Of a DNA stretch of 64,000 nucleotides, positions 11,851-24,249 are shown piece after piece. The notes beneath the pieces were generated by a model. The model was given only the letters and a program-made list of their open reading frames with translations, made no database searches and was not told the origin of the DNA. Made by a program: the position numbers and the translations under genes. Position 1 is the stretch's first letter. Each line of letters begins with the position of its first letter. The stretch is from positions 203,501 to 267,500 of the forward strand of contig NW_026015187.1 of the NCBI RefSeq assembly GCF_020379485.1, read 5' to 3'. The DNA comes from Brassica napus (lineage: Eukaryota; Streptophyta; Magnoliopsida; Brassicales; Brassicaceae).

Positions 11851-14800
11851 AAAATCACCCGAACAGTCCACCGGAAGGGCCAGCGTGCTGAGTTCAAGGA
11901 CCAGTGTGCTGATATGTGTACTGATGGACAGCCACGGACGTCCTGTGTGTGCTGACGGACACACAGGGACACACACAGACAGCCTCGGCCGTCATGTGTG
12001 TGCTTACGGACAGCCACGAACGTCCTGTGTGTGCTGGCGGACACCCACGGACGTCCTGTGCGTACTGAACATACAGCCCACGTGGGCCAAAATCACCCAA
12101 ACAATCCACAGGAGGGGCCAGCGTACTGAGTCCAAGGACCAGCGTGCTGATATGTGTACTGATGGACAGCCACGGACGTCCTGTGTGTGCTGACGGACAC
12201 AGACGGACACACACGGACAGCCACAGACGTCATGTGTGTGGAGACAGACACCCATGGCCGTCCTGTGTGTACTGAACAGACAGCCCACATGGGCCAAAAT
12301 CACCCGAAAAGTCCACGGGAAGGGTCAGCGTGCTGAGTCCAAGGACCAACGTGCTGATATGTGTACTGATGGACAGCCACGGACGTCCTGTGTGTGCTGA
12401 CGGACACACACGGACACACACGGACACACACAGACAGCCACAGACGTCCTGTGCGTGCTGACGGACACGCACAGATGTCATGTGTGCGCTGACGGACACC
12501 CACGGACGTCCTGTGTGTACTGAACATACAGCCCACGTGGGCCAAAATCACCCGAACAGTCCACAGGAAGGGCCAGCGTGCTGAGTCCAAGGACCAGCGT
12601 GCTGAGTCCAAGGACCAGTGTGCTGATATGTGTACTGATGGACAGCCACGGACGTCCTGTGTGTGCTGACGGACAAACAGGGACACACACAGACAGCCTC
12701 GGACGTCATGTGTGTGCTGACGGACAGACACGGACAGCTCCGGACGTCCTGTGTGTGCTGGCGGACACCCACGTACGTCATGTGTGTACTGAACAGACAG
12801 CCCATGTGGGCCAAAATCACCCAAACAGTCCACGGGAAGGGCCAGCGTGTTGAGTCCAAGGACCAACGTGCTGATATGTGTACTGATGGACAGCCACAGA
12901 CGTCCTGTGTGTGCTGACGGACATACACGGACATCATGTGTGTGTTGGCGGACACCCACAGACGTCCTGTGTGTACTGACCATACAGCCCACGTGGGCCA
13001 AAATCACCCGAACAGTCCACAGGATAGGCCAGCATGCTGAGTTCAAGGACCAGCGTGTTGATATGTGTACTGGTGGACAGCCACAGACGTCCTGTGTGTG
13101 CTGACAGACACACATGGATACACACGGACAGCCACGGACGTCATGTGTGTGCTGACGGACAGCCACGGAGGTCCTGTGTGTGCTAGCGGACACCCACGGA
13201 CGTCCTGTGTGTACTGAACAGACAGCCCACGTGGGCCAAAATCACCCATACAGTCCACAGGAAGGGCCAGCGTGCTGAGTGCAAGGACCAGCGTGCTGAT
13301 ATGTGTACTGATGGACAGCCACGGACGTCCTGTGTGTGCTGACGGACACACAGGGACACACACGGACAGTCACGGACGGCCTGTGTGTGCTGACAGACAC
13401 AGATGGACACAGACGGACACAGACGGACAGCCACAGATGTCCTGTGTGTGCTGGCAGACACCCACGGCCGTCCTGTGTGTTCTGAACAGACAGCCCACAT
13501 GGGCCAAAATCACCCGAAAAGTCCACGGGAAGGGTCAGCGTGCTGAGTCCAAGGACCAACGTGCTGATATGTGTACTGATGGACAGCCACGGACGTCCTG
13601 TGTGTGCTGACGGACACACACGGACATACACGGACACACACAGACAGCCACGGACGTCCTGTGCGTGCTGACGGACACACACGGATGTCATGTGTGCGCT
13701 GACGGACACCCACGGATGTCCTGTGTGTACTGAACATACAGCTCATGTGGGCCAAAATCACCCGAACAGTCCACATGAAGGGCCAGCGTGCTGAGTCCAA
13801 GGACCAGCGTGCTGAGTCCAAGGACCAGTGTGCTGATATGTGTACTGATGGAAAGCCACTGACGTCATGTGTGTGCTGACGGACAAACAGGGACACATAC
13901 AGACAGCCTCGGACGTCATGTGTGTGCTGACGGACAGCCACGGACAGCCACGGACGTCATGTGTGTGCTGGCGGACACCCACGGACGTCATGTGTGTACT
14001 GAACAGACAGCCCACGTGGGCCAAAATCACCCTAACACTCCACGGGAAGGGCCAGCGTGTTGAGTCCAAGGACCAACGTGCTGATATGTGTACTGATGGA
14101 CAGCCACAGACGTCCTGTGTGTGATGACGAACACACATGGACACACACGAACCGCCACAGACGTCCTGGGTGTGCTGACGGACATACACGGACATCATGT
14201 GTGTGCTGACGGACACCCACGTACGTCCTGTGTGTGCCGACGGACACACACGGACAGCCACGGATGTCTTGTGTGAGCTGACGGACAGTCACTGACAGCC
14301 ATGGACATCCTGTGTGTTCTGGTGGACACCCACGGACGTCTTGTGTGTTTTGAACACACTGCCCACGTGGGCCAAAATCACCCAAACAGTCCACGGGAAG
14401 GGCCAGCGTGCTGATTCCAAGGACCAACGTGCTGATATGTGTACTGATGGACAGCCACGGATTTTCTGTGTGTGCTGACGGACACAGATGGACACAGACG
14501 GACACACACGAACAGCCACAGACGTCCTGTGTGTGCTAGCGAACACCCACGGCCATCCTGTGTGTACTAAACAGCCAGCCCACATGGGCCAAAACCACCC
14601 TAACAGTCCACGGGAAGGGTCAGCGTGCTGAGTCCAAGGCCCAACGTGCTGATATGTGTACTGATAGACAGCCACAGACGTCATCTGTGTGCTGACGGAC
14701 ACACACAGACACACACAGACAGCCACTGACAACCTGTGTGTGCTGACGGACACACACGGATGTCCTGTGTGGGCTGATGGACACCCACCGACGTCTTGTG

Positions 14801-17800
14801 TGTACTGAACATACAGCCCATGTGGGCCAAAATCACCCAAACAGTCCGCAGGAAGGGACAGCGTGCTGAGTCCAATCACCAGCGTGCTGATATGTGTACT
14901 GATGGACAGCCATGGACGTCCTGTGTGTGCTGACGGACACACAGGGACACATACGGACAGCCACGGACATCCTGTGTGTACTGAACAGACAGCCCATGTG
15001 GGCCAAAATCACCCAAACAGTCCAACGGAAGGATCAGCGTGCTGAGTCCAAGGACCAACGTACTGATATGTGTACTGATGGACAGCCACATAAGTCCTGT
15101 GTGTGCTGACGGACACACACGGACACACACGGACAGCCACGGACGTCCTGTGTGTGCTGACGGACACACACATACGTCCTGTGTGTGCTGATGGACACCC
15201 ACGTACGTCCTGTGTGCGCTGACGGACACACACGGACATACACGGACAGCCACAGACGTCCTGTGTGAGCTGGCATACACCCACGGACGTCCTCTGTGTG
15301 CTGGCGGACACCCACAGACGTCCTGTGTGTACTGAACATACAGCCCACATGGGCCAAAATCACCCGAACAGTCCACAGGAAGGGCCAGCATGCTGAGTCC
15401 AAGGACCAGCGTGCTGATATGTGTACTGATGGACAGCCACGGACGTCCTGTGTGTGCTGACGGACACACATGGATACACACGGACAGCCACGGACTTTAT
15501 CTGTGTGCTGACGGACAGCCACGGACAGCCACAGACAGCCACAGACGTCCTATGTGTGCTAGCGGACACCCACGGACGTCCTGTGTGTACTGAACAGACA
15601 GCCCACATGGGCCAAAATCACCCAAACAGTCCACAGGAAGGGCCAGCGTGCTGAGTCCAAGGACCAGCGTGCTGATATGTGTACTGATGGACAGCCATGG
15701 ACGTCCTGTGTGTGCTGACGGACACACATGGACACACACGGACAGGCACGGACGTCATGTGTGTGCTGACGGACAGCCACGGACGTCCTGTCTGTGCTGG
15801 CGGACACCCACGGACGTCCTATGTGTACTGAACAGACAGCCCACGTGGGCCAAAATCACGCAAACAGTCCACGGGAAGGGCCAGCGTGCTGAGTCCAAGG
15901 AACAACGTGCTGATATGTGTACTGATGGACAGTTATGGAAGTCTTGTGTGTGCTGACGGACACACATGGAGACACACGGACAGGCACGGACGTCATGTAT
16001 GTGCTGCCGGACAGCTACGGACGTCCTGCCTGTGCTGGCGGACACCCACGGACGTCCTGTGTGTATTGAACAGACAGCCCACTTGGGCCAAAATCACCCA
16101 AACAGTCCACGGGAAGGGCCAGCGTTCTGAGTCCAAGGACCAACGTGCTGATATGTGTACTGATGGACAGCCATGGACGTCCTGTGTGTGCTGACGGACA
16201 CACATGGACACACACGGACCGCCACGGAAGTCCTGTGTGTGCTGACGAAGATACACGGACGTCCTGTGTGTGCTGATGGACACCCACGTACGTCCTGTGG
16301 TGCTGACGGACACACACGGACAAACACACACAGCCACGGACGTCCTGTGTGTTCTGATGGACAACCACGGACAGCCATGGACGTCCTGTGGCTGCTAGCA
16401 AACATCCACGGACGTCCTGTGTGTACTGAACACACTGCCCACGTGGGCCAAACTCACCCAAACAGTCCACGGGAAGGGCCAGCATGCTGAGTCCAAGGAC
16501 CAACGTGCTGGTATGTGTACTGATGGACAGCCACAGACGTCCTGTGTGTGCTGACGGACATAGATGGACACAGACGGACACACACTGACAGCCACGGACG
16601 TCCTGTGTGTGCTGGCGGACACCCACGGCCGTCCTGTGTGTACTGAACAGACAGCCCACATGGGCCAAAATCACCCAAAAAGTCCACGGGAAGGGTCAGC
16701 GTGCTGAGTCCAAGGACCAACGTGCTGATATGTGTACTGATGGACAGCGACGGATGTCCTGTTTGTGCTGACGGACACACACGGACACACACGGACAGCC
16801 ACGGACGTCATGTTTGTGCTGAAGGACACACACGGATGTCATGTGTGTGATGGCGGACACCCACGGACGTCCTATGTGTACTGAACATACAGCCCACGAG
16901 GGCCAAAATCAACCGAACAGTCCACAGGAAGGGCCAACGTGCTGAGTCCAAGGACCAGCGTGCTGATATGTGTACTAATGGACTGCCACAGACGTCCTGT
17001 GTGTGCTGATGGACACACAGGGACACACACGGACAGCCACGGACATCATGTGTGTGCTGACGGACAGCCACGGACGTCTTGTGTGTGCTGGCGGACACCC
17101 ACGGACGTCCTGTGTGTACTGAACAGACAGCCCACGTGGGCCAAAATCACCCAAACAGTCCACGGGAAGTTCCAGCATGCTGAGTCTAAGAACCAATGTG
17201 CTGATATGTGTACTGATGGACAGCCACAGACGTCCTGTGTGTGCTGACAGACACACACGGACTTACACACACCGCCACGGACATCCTGTGTGTGCTGACG
17301 GACATACACAGACGTCATGTGTGTGCTGACGGACAGCGGCTGATAGCCACAGACGTCCTGTGTGTGCTGGTGGACACCCACAGACGTCCTGTGTGTACTG
17401 AACAGACAGCCCACGTGGGCCAAAATCACCCAAACAGTCCACAGGATGGGCCAGCGTGCAGAGTCCAAGGACCAGCATGCTGATATGTGTACTTATGGAC
17501 AGCCACAGACGTCCTGTGTGTGCTGACGGACACACAGGGACACACACGGACAGCCACGGACGTCATGTGTGTGCTGACGGACAGCCACGGATGTCCTGTG
17601 TGTGCTGGCGGACACCCACGGACGTCCTGTGTGTACTGAACAGACAGCCCACGTGGGCCAAAATCACCCAAACAGTCCACGGGAAGTTCCAGCGTGCTGA
17701 GTCTAAGAACCAATGTGCTTATATGTGTACTGATGGACAGCCACAGACGTCCTGTGTGTGCTGACAGACACACACGGACTTACATACACCGCCACGGACA

Positions 17801-18036
17801 TCCTGTGTGTGCTGACGAACATACACAGACGTCTTGTGTGTTCTGAGTGACACCCACGTACGTCATGTTTGTGCTGACGGTCACAAACGGATACACACGG
17901 ACAAACATAGACAGCCACGGATATCCTATGTGTTATGACGGACACGAACGTCCTGTGTGTGCTGGCGGACACCCACGGACGTCCTGTGTCTGCTGGCGGA
18001 CACCCACGGACGTCCTGTGTGTACTGAACTTACAGC

Positions 18037-18041
18037 CCACG
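18037..18041. repeat. left TSD of element A (CCACG)
   Basis: CCACG precedes the 5' LTR and recurs at 24074-24078 after the 3' LTR. It is the left half of the satellite G-box palindrome. Confidence 0.93.
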
Positions 18042-19600
18042 TGTTACAGGCACAGAAACCGAACCTGAACCGAAGCTCAGCCAGATAAGCAACAACTGCC
18101 ACAACTGCCTCAATGGAGCTACCCGCGACCAAGGGTCATTCAAAGAAGTGCATCTCAACAACCATAAGGAGTTTTGGCATGAAACAAATTTTCACAGAAG
18201 GCCAGCTAAACCAGTCATCACTGGAGCTTGGAATTACAAGAAAATCTTCACGGAGGAAGAAGTTATGAATTTTATAAGTTGGAGGTTTCCCAGCCCGTTC
18301 AGTTGCGAGTATCAGCCTTTAGAAGAGGATTTCAACCCAACCATGAAGCGGCCTTCTCCAGATTCAAGCATTGGCTTCAAGAGTAGTGTCTTAGCTTTCC
18401 AGGAAGCCCGAAATCAGAAGAATTGGTCAAAGGAAAACCAAGATGCAATCAATTTCCTAAAACCGGCCAAACCGACATCAATTTGGGAAAGTTTCCAACC
18501 AACTCGATTTGGTCTGACCCAAGCCTATCCATGGAAACCAGGAGATACTCTAGACCATTCAGAAGACACCCAAGACGTCCATAGATGCACCAGCACCCAG
18601 AGGATCAGGCGGATTCTCCTTACCATCTACTTTCCATATCCGGCCACACCATATGCATTCAAAGAAAGTTGTCTCCACTTAATGAGCAAGGACCAACGGC
18701 TCTATTCCTTTGAACCAGAAGAAACCAAGATCCTTAAGAGTTTAATCAGCAGCCAGAGACTCCTATTTCGTGGATACTTCTCCAAGATATCAAGATACAA
18801 GATCAGTCTACTCCAAAGGCAACAAATCAGCCTAACGGCTAGTTCTCATGGAGCCATCAAAGCCATTGACTCCAAACATTTTATTTCGATTTATTTTCTT
18901 TCCTTAGTTCATTTTCAGACTGTTAGAGAGTTATTGGACGAGCCTATAAAGCTCTAGTCTTTGTTTCATTGTAAAGCACCCTTGATCATTTTTAAAGTAA
19001 TAAGAAATCGTTTTCTTTTAAAACAAAGTTGTGTATTCTTTGTTGTTCTTTCTCTAGTTCTTTGTGTGTGATTCACTAAGTCCTAAAGAAGCCACGTCCA
19101 GAGAGCCTTGTGTGATTCAAGACCATCTGTTCGTCCATAGATTGAGAGAGTCAATCCATATCCATCTATCCACTCCATCCATCGATCCAGCTTGGAAGAG
19201 ATACATATCAAGCAAGCCGGATTCCATCTTCAGTCATCTAACCAACCACTGATCCTTGTTGAGAGAGACACACGTCCAGCAACAAAGATCCCATCATCCA
19301 ACTTTCTATCCTTCTTATTTGATTTGTTTTCAATTTCCATATCATTTAGTTTTGAATCATAAAAATCCATAAAAATCATATTTGCTTCAGTTTATCATTT
19401 GTCATATAGTTTGCTTTCTGTTCTTCATATAAATCCATAAAACTCATAAAAGGTTCATCTTTTGTTTCAGATACAAATCAGCGGTCTAATCGTCCATCGC
19501 AGCCGCCTAGCCGATCGTCCGTCCGTCCTATCTGTCCAAACCGATCAAAAACCAAACCTCAGTCAAGCCATCCGTGTAGTCTGAATCCCAGCCTGCAACA
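18042..19600 (+). repeat. 5' LTR of element A
   Basis: 1559 bp, starting TGTTACAGGCAC and ending GCCTGCAACA. It holds a 269-codon open frame (18148-18957) that equals the C-terminal part of the gag frame running through the 3' LTR. TATAAA is at 18945-18950, just upstream of that frame's stop. U3 is about 0.9 kb, and R-U5 holds a poly(A)-signal-like AATAAG near 18999. Confidence 0.93.
18945..18950 (+). promoter_or_regulatory. TATA box of LTR A (5' copy)
   Basis: TATAAA inside CCTATAAAGCTC, about 900 bp into the LTR; the same motif is at 23417-23422 in the 3' LTR. Transcription should begin shortly downstream, so U3 is transcribed only from the 3' LTR. Confidence 0.6.
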
Positions 19601-19602
19601 TT

Positions 19603-19614
19603 TGGTATCAGAGC
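19603..19614 (+). other. primer binding site of element A
   Basis: TGGTATCAGAGC two bases after the 5' LTR, complementary to initiator Met-tRNA. Confidence 0.93.
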
Positions 19615-20169
19615 CCAAGCTCCTGAATCTGGTGATATCTATCCTTGCATCATATCTTATTGCATTTGTTCACCATTTAAAATCAATTAAAAAAAAAAAA
19701 TATTCATAGTGTTTACATTTTCTGTCCGATTGTGAATTGCTTGTTCTTGGTTTTAAAACCAGAGATAGGCACGAAAAGGATAGCTCATTATCTTGTTTGA
19801 TTCATTTAGAAAACTCAAAAAAAATTTCCCTTGTTTGCATTAAGTTGTCTAGCTCGAGTTTCCTTTTTCGGTTTATTTGCATCAAGCATAAAATCTTTTT
19901 TTTTTAATTATTGTTTTGTTTCTTTTAAATTGAAAACCAAAATAAATATTTATTTCCATTGTTTTATTTTATAGATTTCGAGATTTGCTTGATAAAGTTA
20001 AAAAAAAAAAAATAGGAGTTAATTTTCCATTTGTTTCAAAACTTTCAAAAAAAAAAAAAAACTAAGTTTCCAATTTTTTTGTTTGTTTCTTATTCTTCTT
20101 TCTTTTGTTAAACCACGACTTGATACTCTTATTCTCTGTTTTTGAAAGGTACCAATAAGGGGAGACGCC
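19615..20169 (+). other. untranslated leader of element A
   Basis: About 555 bp with several poly(A) and poly(T) runs (near 19690, 19890, 19999 and 20047) and no sizeable ORF. It lies between the primer site and the gag start codon, where the packaging region would be expected. Confidence 0.6.
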
Positions 20170-23100
20170 ATGGCAGATTACTTTGAAGAAGAGAGTTCTT
20201 ATGAATCAAGCCAAGGCTCCGATCTTGATGAAACCGACCAAGCTTGGTCCAATGAAGAGGATGGCTGTGATGGGTCATGTTCTGATGATAACTACTCTAT
20301 GTCAGAGTATGGAGACGACCCTGGTGAAGCATATCCTGAACCAGAGCCACCTGATTACTCACATGGAGATATCAGCTACCAAGGAGAGTATGAGGGAGAA
20401 ACTGAATCAAATATCAGTTTCAATAAAGGAGATGAATGCCATGGAGAAGAGACAGAACGTGATGATCCTGAAGCTGACCAGGAAGGCTCATGGCAAGAGG
20501 AAGCTGATTCTGAAATCAGTTTAGAAGAGGCAAATGAGCATGAGGAAAATTTCTCTAAAACCGAAGAAGTCTATGAAGATGTTGATGGAGGAGAAGCAAG
20601 TTTCCAATCTGTTAATGAAGAAGTTGGAGACGAGTCTCATGCTGAAGGCAACCCTGGTGTGAAGTACCTTACTCTGACCAGGAGGATGAGTACCAAGACG
20701 AAACTGGCTCACAAACCAGCGTAGGAAACTCTGAGGAAAACTATGGAGGAAAGCCAGACTCTCAACAAGACATTGCTGAAGAGGAAGAAGCCTTAAGTGA
20801 GGCTGGAAGAAATGATGATCAACCTGGTTACGTCAACTTTGCAGGCCATCATCAAGGACCAGAAGCATACTTGTGCTGGGAGAAAGATATGGAACATTGG
20901 TTTGATTCTAATCAAGTCCATGAAGAGGATAAGACAGCCATTGCCGAAGACACTCTCACTGAAGATGCCTTTAGAAAGTGGGAACAAGATGCTTATTGGC
21001 GACTTGCCTATGATGAACCAGAAGCTACTTGGCAAGAAATGAAAGAACTCTTGTATGAAGAATATGTGAAAGGAGCTGGAGATGAGCTGTTGAATCAGAT
21101 ACGGGTCTATACTAATCTTGAACCAAGGCAGCTGATATTGGCAAAAAGGCCAAATCGAAAGGCTAAGCTCAAAAATGCTCACGACCTAAAGCCACACCAG
21201 GAGTCTACACTCATCATCAAGGGAGCAACCGAGCATACAACAGCAGCAAGGGTCAGTGGCGTGCAAGGAGTTCCAACTCCACAAGCCAAAACTCGAGAGC
21301 TAAGTACAAAGCCATTGCCTAAGTTCCATGAGAAGAAGAAACCATGTAAGTCTTCTAAATCTTCAAAACCAGTAGAATTCATTTGCTATAGGTGTCATGA
21401 GAAAGGCCACTTTGCTGTAACCTGTCCAACTAGGCTAGTAGTGACTTCTAATTCACTAGAAGTTAACTTGGATTCAACTAGTGAAGTTATATCTCACTTA
21501 GTATGTAAATTTTCTACTTCTTGTATAATGCACTTGTCTTGCCCAAAGGCTGATTATGCAGGTCTAAATAAGGACCAGGAGGACGTGGTTTCAAGGTTAA
21601 AACAAGAAGAAATCATCCCTGAACCAGACTCACAAGAAGGACTTAAACCAGCCACTAGAGGTCCATTGAAGCTAGTAGATGTTTCGGTCCAAGCACATGT
21701 GGAGGTACAAAATAATTTAAATAAATTAGTGTGCTCTGTTTATGATTCTTCCAAGGCTACCATGATATGCTTGTCTAGTCCCAAAAGGTGTGACACAGGT
21801 ACATCATTTAGCAAAGGAAATATGAAGCAAAAGAAGGTGATTTTAAAGAGAGATGACAAGGCACCACCAAAGGAGCCATCTTTGCTTAAACAACTCTCTG
21901 GAAAAGATGGCACTACGAACAGTAGCATCTTACTTCAGGAAGAACCCCCAGACCAGTCACCAAACAGACAGGCCGTGCCATTGGATGCACCAATCAAGCT
22001 TCCAAATCAGGTAAGTGCAACTATCCTTTGTTCGATAATCAATTATTTGGATGTTATGCATACTGATTTATTATGCCCTGATAAGTTTGAAGAAGGACTA
22101 GGATGCTTAGAAACTTATGTAGAACATAATCCTTGTCTTAGATCCCACTTAGACAAGAAGCAAGAAAATTTTTCATCTACTGAGATTGGAACTCATCAAA
22201 CCGATTTATATGTTGAATATCCCATGACTGCCATAACACACTTGTCTTTTGCCAAAGAAGTTGAGTTTATGACAGGAACAAACGCTGAAAATTCTGGAGA
22301 TATTTCCAAGGCTAAGTTCACACCAGGCCGGACCAGAGGGATTATCCTATCCTATCTGTTCAAAGAAGAACCACCAGATGCACCATGCATCACTAAATCA
22401 AAATCCAACCAAGGTATGACCTTAGACTCCCAAAAGAGGATGAAAGCTGACTTGCTCTATCTTGGTGCAGGTTATACAGTTTCGAGGTCGAAACCTTTTC
22501 AAGGGGGAGGGAATGTTACAGGCACAGAAACCGTACCTGAACCGAAGCTCAGCCAGATAAGCAACAACTGCCACAACTGCCTCAATGGAGCTACCCGCGA
22601 CCAAGGGTCATTCAAAGAAGTGCATCTCAACAACCATAAGGAGTTTTGGCATGAAACAAATTTTCACAGAAGGCCAGCTAAACCATTCATCACTGGAGCT
22701 TGGAATTACAAGAAAATATTCACGGAGGAAGAAGTTATGAATTTTATAAGTTGGAGGTTTCCCAGCCCGTTCAGTTGCGAGTATCAGCCTTTAGAAGAGG
22801 ATTTCAACCCAACCATGAAGCGGCCTTCTCCAGATTCAAGCATTGGCTTCAAGAGTAGTGTCTTAGCTTTCCAGGAAGCCCGAAATCAGAAGAATTGGTC
22901 AAAGGAAAACCAAGATGCAATCAATTTCCTAAAACCGGCCAAACCGACATCAATTTGGGAAAGTTTCCAACCAACTCGATTTGGTCTGACCCAAGCCTAT
23001 CCATGGAAACCAGGAGATACTCTAGACCATTCAGAAGACACCCAAGACGTCCATAGATGCACCAGCACCCAGAGGATCAGGCGGATTCTCCTTACCATCT

Positions 23101-23429
23101 ACTTTCCATATCCGGCCACACCATATGCATTCAAGGAAAGTTGTCTCCACTTAATGAGCAAGGACCAACGGCTCTATTCCTTTGAACCAGAAGAAACCAA
23201 GATCCTTAAGAGTTTAATCAGCAGCCAGAGACTCCTATTTCGTGGATACTTCTCCAAGATATCAAGATACAAGATCAGTCTACTCCAAAGGCAACAAATC
23301 AGCCTAACGGCTAGTTCTCATGGAGCCATCAAAGCCATTGACTCCAAACATTTTATTTCGATTTATTTTCTTTCCTTAGTTCATTTTCAGACTGTTAGAG
23401 AGTTATTGGACGAGCCTATAAAGCTCTAG
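20170..23429 (+). CDS. gag-like protein of element A, with one frameshift, reading into the 3' LTR
   Basis: The ATG at 20170 (context GCCATGG) opens a very acidic N-terminal region rich in Glu, Asp, Ser and Gly. This frame stops at 20724. The frame one base back, open from 20646, continues the acidic composition. It then gives a helical gag-like block (residues about FRKWEQDAYWRL to LLYEEYVKGAG, near 20970-21080) and a CCHC zinc knuckle C-x2-C-x4-H-x4-C at 21384-21425, as in retroviral-type nucleocapsids. It runs past the polypurine tract and through 305 codons of the 3' LTR U3, stopping at 23429. The join needs a -1 shift or a lost base between 20646 and 20724; I see no X-XXY-YYZ slippery site there, so a single-base deletion is likely. 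No polymerase follows. Likely role: capsid protein packaging the element RNA, with other enzymes supplied in trans. Confidence 0.75.
22499..22513 (+). other. polypurine tract of element A
   Basis: AAGGGGGAGGGAA lies immediately before the 3' LTR. It would prime plus-strand DNA synthesis. Unusually, it is translated as part of the gag frame. Confidence 0.88.
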
Positions 23430-24073
23430 TCTTTGTTTCATTGTAAAGCACCCTTGATCATTTTTAAAGTAATAAGAAATCGTTTTCTTTTAAAACAAAG
23501 TTGTGTATTCTTTGTTGTTCTTTCTCTAGTTCTTTGTGTGTGATTCACTAAGTCCTAAAGAAGCCACGTCCAGAGAGCCTTGTGTGATTCAAGACCATCT
23601 GTTCGTCCATAGATTGAGAGAGTCAATCCATATCCATCTATCCACTCCATCCATCGATCCAGCTTGGAAGAGATACATATCAAGCAAGCCGGATTCCATC
23701 TTCAGTCATCTAACCAACCACTGATCCTTGTTGAGAGAGACACACGTCCAGCAACAAAGATCCCATCATCCAACTTTCTATCCTTCTTATTTGATTTGTT
23801 TTCAATTTCCATATCATTTAGTTTTGAATCATAAAAATCCATAAAAATCATATTTGCTTCAGTTTATCATTTGTCATATAGTTTGCTTTCTGTTCTTCAT
23901 ATAAATCCATAAAACTCATAAAAGGTTCATCTTTTGTTTCAGATACAAATCAGCCGGTCTAATCGTCCATCGCAGCCGCCTAGCCGATCGTCCGTCCGTC
24001 CTATCTGTCCAAACCGATCAAAAACCAAACCTCAGTCAAGCCATCCGTGTAGTCTGAATCCCAGCCTGCAACA
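22514..24073 (+). repeat. 3' LTR of element A
   Basis: 1560 bp, near-identical to 18042-19600. Differences seen by eye: T for A in ACCGTACCTG, T for G in CCATTCATC, A for C in AAAATATTC, G for A in AAGGAAAGT, and one extra C in AATCAGCCGG. The gag frame crosses its U3 to 23429. It is followed directly by CCACG and resumed satellite. Confidence 0.93.
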
Positions 24074-24249
24074 CCACGTGGGCCAAAATCACCCGAACAG
24101 TCCACAGGAAGGGCCAGCGTGCTGATATGTGTACTGATGGACAGCCACAGACGTCCTGTGTGTGCTGACGGACACACATGGATACACACGGACAGCCACA
24201 GACGTCATGTGTGTGCTGACGGACAGCCACGGACGTCCTGTGTGTTCTA

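Larger units (their letters stand above)
2842..18041. repeat. composite satellite array, central segment
   Basis: About 15.2 kb of the same satellite. Core copies (GGGCCAAAATCA) occur near 3106, 3337, 3612, 3859, 4100, 4313, 5493, 5815, 6001, 6239, 6427, 6663, 6880, 7200 and so on to the end, at spacings from about 150 to about 320 bp. Core length is stable; the variation is in the number of GGACGTCC/TGTGTG and CGGACACACA sub-repeats. Many copies differ by C/T or G/A within ACGT (CACGTG to CACATG, GACGTC to GACATC or GATGTC). Very long stop-free frames on both strands reflect the repeat composition, not genes. The segment ends at the CCACG target site of element A. Confidence 0.93.
18042..24073 (+). 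mobile_element. Element A: complete non-autonomous (gag-only) LTR retrotransposon
   Basis: 6032 bp with a perfect 5-bp TSD (CCACG), two LTRs of about 1.56 kb, a Met-tRNA primer site and a polypurine tract. The internal region (19601-22513) is only 2.9 kb. It carries a leader and one gag-like frame with a CCHC knuckle. I see no protease, reverse transcriptase, RNase H or integrase motifs. By eye the LTRs differ at about four bases and one single-base indel, so insertion was recent. I do not recognise the family. Gag organisation and primer site suggest Ty3/gypsy ancestry, and it resembles elements described as terminal-repeat-with-gag (TR-GAG) types. Confidence 0.92.

Noticed and set aside
18148..18957. 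Separate 269-codon gene in the 5' LTR of element A
   Set aside because: It is the U3 copy of the 3' part of the gag frame. In the 5' LTR it lies upstream of the promoter and is not expected to be transcribed by the element.
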